Below are positions 8,186-14,201 of a DNA stretch of 64,000 nt, piece by piece. The DNA is from Hymenobacter psoromatis. Lineage in GTDB: Bacteria > Bacteroidota > Bacteroidia > Cytophagales > Hymenobacteraceae. Position 1 is the first letter of the stretch, and each line of letters starts with the position of its first letter. Both the position numbers and the translations under genes were made by a program. The notes below the pieces were generated by a model that made no database searches, was not told the origin of the DNA, and worked only from the letters and a program-made list of their open reading frames with translations. The stretch lies in NCBI GenBank assembly GCA_001596155.1, contig CP014771.1, positions 310,001-374,000 on the forward strand, given 5' to 3'.

Positions 8186-8845
8186 TTAAAATAACTGCCG
8201 CCCTACCCCCTGCTCCGCCGCCAGCAGCGCCAGAAACTCCTGCCGCGAAATCTCTTCTGCGCCCAGCACCGCCATGTGCGGCGTCAACTGTTGAATATCG
8301 AAGAAGCTGGCCCCGCGCGCCCGCAGGTGCTCGGCCAGGGCCAGCACCGCCAGTTTCGAGGCATTGGGCCGGTGGTGAAACATGCTTTCGCCCGCGAACA
8401 CACCCCGCACGGCCACGCCGTAGAGGCCGCCCACCAAGGTGTCATCCTCCCACAGCTCCACGCTGTGCGCATAGCCGGCGGCGTGCAGCGCCTCGTAGCC
8501 GCGCACCAGCTGCGGTGTAATCCAGGTGCCAGCTTGGCCGGGGCGCAGCTGCGCCTGGCACGCCCGCATCACCTGCCCAAACGCGGTATCGAAGCTGATG
8601 CGCCACGGCGACTGCCGCTGCGCCCGCGCCAGGCTGCGGCCCACGTGCACGCTGGCCAGCCGCAAAATGCCCCGGCGCGGCGGGCAAAACCAGGCCAGCG
8701 GCCAGCCCTCCACCGGCCACGGAAAAATACCCTGACTATAGGCCGCCACCAGGTTTTCGACGCTGGGCTGGCCGCCGAGCAGCAGCAGGCCATCGAGGTC
8801 GTCGCGCGCGGCGGAGGGGATAGGGAAGGTGAGGGGCACGGGCAC
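8186..8845 (-). CDS. aat: Leucyl/phenylalanyl-tRNA--protein transferase
   Basis: Aat adds Leu or Phe from aminoacyl-tRNA to the N-terminus of proteins starting with Lys or Arg, marking them for ClpS/ClpAP. The 219-residue product shows the family order: NLVAAYSQGIFPWP, WFCPPRRGIL (about residues 52-61), TWITPQLVRGYEALHAAGYAHSVELW, GGLYGVAVRGVFAGESMFHH (about 138-157) and LAEHLRARGASFFDIQQLTPHM. The frame starts with GTG at 8845 or a second GTG at 8839. The decayed copy at 12208-12474 has ATG at the second position, which favours 8839. The start lies in an inverted repeat (8839-8868). Confidence 0.95.
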   Translation of the reverse strand: MPVPLTFPIPSAARDDLDGLLLLGGQPSVENLVAAYSQGIFPWPVEGWPLAWFCPPRRGILRLASVHVGRSLARAQRQSPWRISFDTAFGQVMRACQAQLRPGQAGTWITPQLVRGYEALHAAGYAHSVELWEDDTLVGGLYGVAVRGVFAGESMFHHRPNASKLAVLALAEHLRARGASFFDIQQLTPHMAVLGAEEISRQEFLALLAAEQGVGRQLF

Positions 8846-8868
8846 GTAAATTTTGTGACACGTGCCCG
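8839..8868. promoter_or_regulatory. Inverted repeat covering the aat start codon
   Basis: CGGGCACGT (8839-8847) and its perfect complement ACGTGCCCG (8860-8868) flank 12 bases. On the minus strand the 3' arm contains the GTG start codons of aat, so an mRNA hairpin could hide the start. TGACACGT also occurs twice as a direct repeat (8856 and 8880), which could instead be an operator. Confidence 0.35.
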
Positions 8869-8920
8869 AACTAGCTTGCTGACACGTCCCGCAAAGGTCG
8901 TGCTAGCGCCCTCATCAGCC

Positions 8921-8928
8921 TACCTTTG
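8921..8928 (+). promoter_or_regulatory. -7 box TACCTTTG of the 8929-9220 unit
   Basis: A perfect match to TANNTTTG, oriented toward the structured RNA and the 40-codon ORF. A near match on the other strand (CAAAGGTC at 8892-8899) could serve aat. Confidence 0.5.
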
Positions 8929-9016
8929 CCGCCTTCACGTTGGGGTTATGCCCCGCGACCAAAACGGGTCGTTTCATAAACGAGGAAAGCCCAGCCGTTG
9001 GAGCGGCCGGGCTTTC
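8929..9016 (+). ncRNA. Candidate structured small RNA or regulatory leader
   Basis: Directly after a -7 box, about 75 bases hold hairpins in close succession: GGGG/CCCC (8942-8954), CGACC/GGTCG (8956-8971), a competing CGTTT/AAACG (8970-8982), and a strong GAAAGCCC-A-GCCG stem (8985-8997 with 9004-9016, one mismatch). The last resembles a terminator without a long U tract. It could be a small RNA, or the 5' leader and attenuator of the small ORF that follows. No known RNA family is recognised. Confidence 0.35.
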
Positions 9017-9058
9017 AGAAGTGCGGGGTTATGATACAACCCTTTACTTCATCGGCAT

Positions 9059-9181
9059 ATGAAGAAAAACGCGAGGCCGGAGCTTGATGTTAAAGTCAGA
9101 CTTCGGATGCCCGCTAGGCTAATCAAGTGGCTTATCGGGCTGGCTGTTGGTGGAACTGCAGTAGTTCACTGGCTGCATTAG
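9059..9181 (+). CDS. Candidate 40-aa basic membrane micro-protein
   Basis: ATG 9059 to TAG 9181 encodes MKKNARPELDVKVRLRMPAR followed by a hydrophobic segment, LIKWLIGLAVGGTAVVHWLH. That is a strongly basic N-terminus and a single membrane-spanning helix. The start codon sits in a perfect 6-bp hairpin (CTTCAT/ATGAAG, about 9046-9063), and a terminator follows five bases after the stop. An 18-codon ORF (9031-9087) overlaps its start in another frame and could be a leader peptide. Size and charge resemble type I toxin-like or small regulatory membrane peptides, but this is inference and the family is unknown. Confidence 0.45.
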   Translation: MKKNARPELDVKVRLRMPARLIKWLIGLAVGGTAVVHWLH

Positions 9182-9185
9182 GTTG

Positions 9186-9220
9186 CAAGGGCCGTGCCGC
9201 GAGGTGCAGCCCTTGTTTTT
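9186..9220 (+). terminator. Intrinsic terminator after the micro-protein ORF
   Basis: CAAGGGC (9186-9192) pairs with GCCCTTG (9209-9215) and is followed by TTTTT. Confidence 0.8.
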
Positions 9221-9292
9221 GATGTTGAAAGATACGAAAGCTTCGCAATTGTAAAAAAAAGGTTCTAGAAACTTTTCTGTTAAGATTTGCCT

Positions 9293-9570
9293 GTTTCCCC
9301 CCATTCTTTTGCCCCCTGATAGCCCAACCCCGACCTAACTCTACTTTGGTAGGTTACGTGTTTTCACCGCAGAAGCCGTTGCAAGCAGCAGTTTGTAACT
9401 TACCAAAGTAGAGCTAATGTCCTTCGCCAAAACCTATTCGCCCGCCGACGTTGAAGCCAAGTGGTGCCAGCGCTGGCAGGAGCAGGGCTTTTTTCAGGCT
9501 GGCCCCCATCCCGGCCGGTAGCCTTATGCCGTGGCCATTCGGCCGCCGGGCCAGACGCCCGACCGATTAG
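9293..9570 (+). pseudogene. Decayed copy of the valS promoter and 5' end
   Basis: From about 9293 the sequence matches the region upstream of valS (TTTTGCCCCCT, then CCTAATG) and the first codons of valS. The ATG at 9417 opens [16 protein letters not shown], which differs from valS ([16 protein letters not shown]) by one residue. Over the first 85 bases only about three mismatches are seen; then similarity decays, and TAG at 9519 stops the frame after 34 codons. Weak similarity continues to about 9570 and ends at the 3' end of the next gene. A 75-bp inverted-repeat insertion splits the copied leader (see 9339-9413). This is a scar, not a working gene. Confidence 0.85.
9339..9413. mobile_element. 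75-bp MITE-like insertion with 19-bp terminal inverted repeats
   Basis: The ends CTCTACTTTGGTAGGTTAC (9339-9357) and GTAACTTACCAAAGTAGAG (9395-9413) are complementary with one mismatch. CTAA lies on both sides (9335-9338 and 9414-9417). Removing the element and one CTAA restores the reading CCTAATGTCC found upstream of intact valS, so CTAA is a 4-bp target duplication. The interior (37 bp) codes for nothing. Confidence 0.8.
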
Positions 9571-9571
9571 C

Positions 9572-10894
9572 TTAGCTGCGCAGGAGCTGGCTTCTGACCG
9601 CAGAAGTGTTCTCCCTACCTCTGGCAGCACCGGGCAAGGCCGTGGGGGCCGCCGCCAGCAGCAAAAAGAAACAGCCTACCAACACGCCAATGTGACTTTC
9701 CAGCGTGTATTCCACCAGAAAGGAGAGAGAGATGATGAGGTAGAGCAGCAGCAGCAGCATGTTGTGGGTTTGCAGGCCCACCCAGAACGGATAATAAAAG
9801 CTGAACAGAAACACCAGCAGCCCCAGCGCCCCGTATGCCACCAGGTTATACAGAAACTGATTGTGCGGCAGCAGGTAATGGTCGCGCGTGATTACCGGGA
9901 AGAAGTAGCGGTATTCCTCGGCCAGCGCGTCGGCCATTTGTAGTTTACTCACGCCAATCCAGGGGTGCTCCTGCACGACCGCCCAGGCCACTTTGTAGGA
10001 GTACACGCGGGCCGTAACGGAGTAATTATTGGCGGCCCCCACCGACTGCATATAGCTGGCATCCTCGCGGGTGTTGCTGATTTTATTCCGGAGCGTTGGC
10101 AGAAAATACAGGCACAAGCCTGCCAGCAGCAGGGCCAGGCCGGCCGTGAGCACCGCGGCTTTCCACTGGCCAAGTCTCCAGCTAACCCAGCCGAGGCCGA
10201 CTGCTCCCGCCGCGTATAGGGTAACCAAGCCGCTGCGCACGGCTAGCAGGTGCTGAAACAAGAACAGGAGGGTAATTGCGCCGAGGGTAATCAGCCGCAG
10301 GCGCGCGGAAATGCTTTTGGTAGCAACCAGCAGCATGCCCGCCGCGACGGCCATGCTCACGAGCAGGCTAAAGCGAATATGGTCCGGCGAAGTCGGCATC
10401 ACTTTAGACTGCAGATAAAGTTGATTGATGGCTTTATAATGCAGTGCGTAGTGCGCCGTGGCGCTGGCCGCCGAAAGCAGGCAGCAGCCAATCAGCAGCA
10501 GCCACAGACCATTTTTATGGCTTTGCCGCCAGCTGGGTAAGAGTAAAAAGGCAATGGGCAGCAACGCGAACGGTGCCTGGAGCAGCAGGTCCTGGCGAAG
10601 CGCGGCCTCCGCGTGGGTGCTGCGCGGCAGGCCCGTAAAGGCGTGCAGGAAATAGATGAGCGCAAAGCTTAGCAGCATGGGCCAGTGGGCACGCTGCGCG
10701 ATGCGCCGATGGTAAAGGCTATAGCTAATGGCCGTGAGAAACAAGCCAGCCACTCCGATGCTGGGCAGCACGCGCACCAGGTCGGCCAAAAAAATGCCCG
10801 CGATAATCAGGGCGCTCCAGCCCACTCCCAGTCGCCGCACGTTGGCTTCCGAGAGCAGGTCCCTCATCCGGAAAGGGGAAGTTTTAGGAAACAT
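9572..10894 (-). CDS. O-antigen ligase/polymerase-like membrane protein (Wzy_C)
   Basis: The 440-residue product has about ten to twelve hydrophobic helices. A large periplasmic loop (about residues 265-345, from NKISNTREDASYMQSVGAANNYSV to RDHYLLPHNQFLYN) carries the Wzy_C/WaaL hallmark: HPWIGVSKLQ, then the HNQFL motif containing the conserved His. Such proteins join or polymerise surface polysaccharide on undecaprenyl or lipid A carriers at the outer face of the inner membrane. Base composition is less GC-rich than the flanks. It sits alone between a valS scar and a methyltransferase, which suggests acquired cargo rather than part of a local O-antigen cluster. Confidence 0.82.
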   Translation of the reverse strand: MFPKTSPFRMRDLLSEANVRRLGVGWSALIIAGIFLADLVRVLPSIGVAGLFLTAISYSLYHRRIAQRAHWPMLLSFALIYFLHAFTGLPRSTHAEAALRQDLLLQAPFALLPIAFLLLPSWRQSHKNGLWLLLIGCCLLSAASATAHYALHYKAINQLYLQSKVMPTSPDHIRFSLLVSMAVAAGMLLVATKSISARLRLITLGAITLLFLFQHLLAVRSGLVTLYAAGAVGLGWVSWRLGQWKAAVLTAGLALLLAGLCLYFLPTLRNKISNTREDASYMQSVGAANNYSVTARVYSYKVAWAVVQEHPWIGVSKLQMADALAEEYRYFFPVITRDHYLLPHNQFLYNLVAYGALGLLVFLFSFYYPFWVGLQTHNMLLLLLYLIISLSFLVEYTLESHIGVLVGCFFLLLAAAPTALPGAARGRENTSAVRSQLLRS

Positions 10895-11373
10895 AAACCA
10901 TTTTTTGACGCGGGCTGGGCAGCAGCTGGGTGGTAATTCATGCGTATCTCAGCTTGCGCGCCTTTTTTTAAGGGCTGGTTGAGCGATTCTGCTAGGAAGC
11001 CGGGCGAGCGGGGTGGCAACTAATTGGCCCCGCCTGCTACCCCCTTCCGAACCGCCAACTTAAGTAACAAGTCAGCGTTGAGTAATAAATAGCAAGGCCG
11101 TAGTAGATTGATAATCAGGTAGAAATGCCGGTTTTATTAGTTGTTATTTTTGTCTTTACTTAACCAACCTTGGTGCTGTTTGTCTTGATTGCGTGAGAGT
11201 TTGCGCCGTTGGACAGATGGGGCTCAGGGGCCGGGGGTAGGCTGCTGGATTGAGGCAGTGCGTTGGTTTCGATGCCCCGCTCACTGGGCAGCAGCCTAGG
11301 CCAGCGCGTAAAATTACCAGCCAGCCACCGTAATCAGTGGCAAACCTGGCGCTCACAACTATCTCTCTCTAGC
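10895..11373. other. 479-bp intergenic region between divergent cargo genes
   Basis: It separates the O-antigen-ligase-like gene from the methyltransferase. A plus-strand TATTTTTG at 11145-11152 fits TANNTTTG and could start a long-leader methyltransferase transcript. The segment 11040-11165 is AT-rich. No convincing gene, repeat or strong hairpin was seen. Confidence 0.4.
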
Positions 11374-12141
11374 ATGGCTGTCGATAAGCCTAAGCCTCTT
11401 CCTGCCTTCACCTATCAATCCATTCCGCGGGGCAATACGCAAAAGCACGTGAACCGGGATGTGCTGCACTATCTGGTAGAACGCTCCGGCTTGGCTCCCA
11501 CCAGCCGCGTGCTGGATGCGCCCTGCGGGGAGGGGGAGTTTTTGCAGGTGCTGCGGCAGTGCTGGCCCGCCGCCGACCTGACGGGCTGCGACCAGCGCCC
11601 CGAGGCGCCCCCGGTGCCGGGCCTGCGCTACCAGCGGGTGGACCTGAGCCAGCCCTTCGACGCGGCCGCCGCGGGGCCGCCGTTCGACCTAATCACCAGC
11701 ATCAGTGGTGTCATGTGCTTTGGCAACACGCGCAGCTTCGTTGCCAGCTGCATCCGGCAGCTGCGCCCCGGTGGCCAGCTGGTGCTCACCAACGACAACG
11801 TTTTGACGGTGCGCGACCGGCTGTCGTATCTTTTTACGGGCCGCCTGCGGCGGTTCCGGCTCTTGTTTGAGCCCGGCGATGGCATGACGCATCTCGTGCA
11901 GCACCAGGCCCTGTGGCTGCTGCTGCACGAGCACGGCGTGCGGGTGCGGGAAGTGCGCTACACGTCCTGGTACACGGAAGACCTCTTGTTCCTGCCCTTC
12001 GCCTTGCTGCTCTACCCCTTCCAGTGGTGGTACGTGTGGCACCTGAAAAGCACGGTCAGCCGCCGGCAACGGCTACAATTATTCGGCTTCAAATCCTTGT
12101 TGTACCGGCATTATATCCTGGTGGGCGAAAAAGTAGCATAG
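11374..12141 (+). CDS. Class I SAM-dependent methyltransferase
   Basis: From ATG 11374 the product has 255 residues (the frame opens at 11263, but the first 37 residues look non-coding). The methyltransferase core is clear: motif I VLDAPCGEGEFL at about residues 37-48, an acidic strand end LTGCDQRPEA, a motif IV region FDLITSISGVMCF, and post-motif LRPGGQLVLTNDN. The C-terminal quarter is hydrophobic and basic (LLFLPFALLLYPFQWWYVWHLK), suggesting membrane association and a lipid, quinone or lipid-linked sugar substrate. It lies beside the O-antigen-ligase-like gene but is divergent from it. The substrate is unknown. Confidence 0.82.
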   Translation: MAVDKPKPLPAFTYQSIPRGNTQKHVNRDVLHYLVERSGLAPTSRVLDAPCGEGEFLQVLRQCWPAADLTGCDQRPEAPPVPGLRYQRVDLSQPFDAAAAGPPFDLITSISGVMCFGNTRSFVASCIRQLRPGGQLVLTNDNVLTVRDRLSYLFTGRLRRFRLLFEPGDGMTHLVQHQALWLLLHEHGVRVREVRYTSWYTEDLLFLPFALLLYPFQWWYVWHLKSTVSRRQRLQLFGFKSLLYRHYILVGEKVA

Positions 12142-12207
12142 CGCTGAGGCAGTTGGGTAAAGCGGGCTGGTATTGGGGGTGTTATTTATTCTAAACCAGT
12201 GCTATTC

Positions 12208-12474
12208 CTCCCGAAAAGCGTTATCAGAGCGGATGCGCCACGGCGACTGCCGCCGCGCCCGCGCCAGGCTGCGGCCCACATGCACGCTGGCCAGCCGCAA
12301 AATGCCCCGGCGCGGCGGGCAAAACCAGGCCAGCGGCCAGCCCTCCACCGGCCCCGGAAAAATGCCCTGGCTGTAGGCCGCCACCAGGTTTTAGACCGTA
12401 GGCTGGCCGCTGAGCAGCAGCAGGCCATCGAGGTCGTCGCGCGCGGCGGAGGGGGTAGGCAAGGTGAGGGGCAT
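12208..12474 (-). pseudogene. Decayed copy of the aat 5' end (first copy)
   Basis: Reading left from ATG 12474, about 85 codons match the start of aat at 8845: the same SAARDDLDGLLLL, then LVAAYSQGIFP and the WPLAWFCPPRRGILRLASVHVG block. A Glu codon is now TAA (V-stop-N in place of VEN), and Trp of IFPWP is Gly. Similarity ends just upstream of the start codon and again near 12208. The copy sits between the methyltransferase and the alpha/beta hydrolase genes and cannot make a functional transferase. Confidence 0.88.
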
Positions 12475-12507
12475 CAGATAAACGAGCGGCGGGCTGCTAG
12501 CAGAGAT

Positions 12508-13317
12508 TCAGGCAAGTGAACCCAAAAAACTCAATAGCAAGTCATTAACGGTTTTCGGCGCTTCGAGATTGGTGAAGTGCGCGGAACCTGGCACTACGTG
12601 TACGGCAGTCGTCCGCAAGGCGGCGGCGAGCGTGTGCGCCGCCGCGACGGGGGTGCTCGTATCCTCCGCGCCCACGATTAACTGGGCGGGCAGCGTGGCG
12701 GCTCGCAGGCCAGCCTGCGTATCGAGGGTAGCAATCAGGTCCCACGCGGCGGCGTGGAAGGCGGCATCCTGGCGATAGAGAATTTTGGTGATTCCGTCCA
12801 GCACGTCGGGCCGGCGTTGGCTGAATTCGGGCGTGAACCAGCGCGCCAGCGAAAGCGGCGCGACGGCGCGCATCCCGTGCTCACGCACGAAACTGGCCCG
12901 GTCGCGCAACGCGGCCCGCCCCGCCTCGGCAAAAGTGCAGGCCGTGCCAATGAGCGACAGCGAGCGCACCAGAGCCGGATGTTCCAGCGCCACCACCTGG
13001 GCCACCATCCCGCCAAAGGAGATGCCCACCAGATGCGCCGGCCCCGCCGCCGCGGCCGTAACGACCCGCGCCACAACCGCCGCGAAGTCGCTAAAGGTCA
13101 GCTTCCCGGCTAAGCTGTCCGAAAGCCCGTGACCCGGCAGGTCGAGGGCAATTACGTCGTGGCTTTCCCGCAGCGCCGCAATTTGGGGTCCCCACATGGT
13201 CAAATCTATGCCCACCGCGTGGAGGAGCACGACGGGAGCCCTGCCCCGCGGCCCCGTGCGAATGCTGTTCAGGGGAGAGTTGCCAAGCGCTATTGGCAGC
13301 GGCGTTGTTGATTCCAT
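12508..13317 (-). CDS. Alpha/beta hydrolase (3-oxoadipate enol-lactonase-like)
   Basis: From ATG 13317 the product has 269 residues (an in-frame ATG at 13356 is an alternative start). It shows the hydrolase fold landmarks: VVLLHAVGIDLTMWGPQ (oxyanion strand), ALDLPGHGLSD, the nucleophile elbow VGISFGGMVAQ (Ser), the acid LIVGAEDTSTPV (Asp), and the C-terminal His in PGSAHFTNLEAP. The pattern is closest to PcaD-type enol-lactonases and related carboxylic ester hydrolases; the true substrate is unknown, and no protocatechuate genes are nearby. It is bracketed by two decayed aat copies, which marks it as cargo of the aat-valS interval. Confidence 0.85.
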   Translation of the reverse strand: MESTTPLPIALGNSPLNSIRTGPRGRAPVVLLHAVGIDLTMWGPQIAALRESHDVIALDLPGHGLSDSLAGKLTFSDFAAVVARVVTAAAAGPAHLVGISFGGMVAQVVALEHPALVRSLSLIGTACTFAEAGRAALRDRASFVREHGMRAVAPLSLARWFTPEFSQRRPDVLDGITKILYRQDAAFHAAAWDLIATLDTQAGLRAATLPAQLIVGAEDTSTPVAAAHTLAAALRTTAVHVVPGSAHFTNLEAPKTVNDLLLSFLGSLA

Positions 13318-13435
13318 AAGGTTTAACGGCTCTTTTGCGGCTTCACGCGACGGCATGACTTCAAGGCCTGCTGGTGATAAGCCGCAAAGCGGGCCGGAAG
13401 GTTTTCGCGCCAAGCGGCTACCAGGGCGAATGCCA

Positions 13436-13529
13436 CTGAGTCACCGAGTTTTTGATGTTGGGCCGGCCGCCAAGTAGTATTAGGCCGTTGAGGTCATCGC
13501 GCGCGGCGGAGGGGGTAGGGAAGGAGCAT
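13436..13529 (-). pseudogene. Decayed copy of the aat 5' end (second, shorter copy)
   Basis: Reading left from about 13525, some 30 codons match aat: FP-PSAARDDL, then GLILLGGRPNIKN against aat GLLLLGGQPSVEN. It is shorter and more diverged than the copy at 12208, so it is probably older. Its start side abuts the stop codon of the next cargo gene by only four bases. Confidence 0.75.
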
Positions 13530-13532
13530 TAC

Positions 13533-14090
13533 TTACCAGGATTTTAATTGCTCATAAAGCAGTTGTACTTGGGTTATAGCAGCACTATTTAGTTTTTGCC
13601 AATCCTGCTTATTCTCTAAGTAAAACCCCTGATAAACGCTAAGAAATCGGAGAAGAAAGATTTCTATCTCAGAAAAATTGCCGCAGATACCTTCTTCAGC
13701 TAGGTTGTAATCATCATCAACGCCAGCCATTAAACTGTGTTCTTCCTCTGAATAATCGATGTGTATTGCCAACCAGTCAATAGCTCGAACAGCTTTTTGC
13801 AAGGTGAATTGACCGGCCTTATACTGATGAAAAAAGAGACCTAAAACTACCCGTTTAGAGACTTAGGGCTTGTCCTCCCCAATGTATTTATTAAGAAGCC
13901 CAATAAGGTCATTGATGTTACTCCGGCCACTAAGTGACAGCTCAATCAAAAAATAATCGGGAGTTTCTTCCTGTATTACTAATTGGTCAGCCCACTCTAC
14001 AACTACTCGTCTTTCCAATATACCGGTGTGCAGACCAAGCCGAAATATTTCTAGCAGGTCGATGGAAGCTTCGGGGTCAATTTGCTGCAT
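13533..14090 (-). pseudogene. Immunity-like protein gene interrupted by one in-frame stop
   Basis: Two short frames (14090-13863 and 13802-13533) lie in the same reading frame. They are joined by 20 further sense codons, with only a TAA at 13863-13865 between them. The combined translation (about 185 residues) looks continuous: a helical N-half (SIDLLEIFRLGLHTGILERRVVVEWAD, then YFLIELSLSGRSNINDLIGLLNKYIGEDKP), the stop, then SKRVVLGLFFHQYKAGQF and a helical C-half. It is soluble, acidic and AT-richer than its neighbours. The style recalls orphan immunity proteins of contact-dependent toxins, but no family is identified. No start codon other than TTG 13802 serves the second part alone. Confidence 0.6.
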
Positions 14091-14142
14091 GGAGTAACAG
14101 ATTTTTCTAAAAGTAAGCGGGATGCACGAATCTCACTCCTGT

Positions 14143-14175
14143 TTTGAATACCCTGTCACCCCCGCCGTACTTTTG
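14143..14175 (+). promoter_or_regulatory. valS promoter with both Bacteroidota boxes
   Basis: TTTG (14143-14146), a 21-base spacer and TACTTTTG (14168-14175) fit the TTTG-N19-21-TANNTTTG consensus. The ATG of valS lies 26 bases downstream. The scar at 9293 carries a degenerate copy in which the -7 box has become TTCTTTTG. Confidence 0.75.
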
Positions 14176-14201
14176 CCCCCTAGTAGCTGAACCTCTCCCT
14201 A

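Noticed and set aside
13533..13802. Second half of the immunity-like gene as an independent gene starting at TTG 13802
   Set aside because: The frame continues upstream without interruption to the TAA at 13863, and no ATG or GTG is available, so a broken single gene is more likely.
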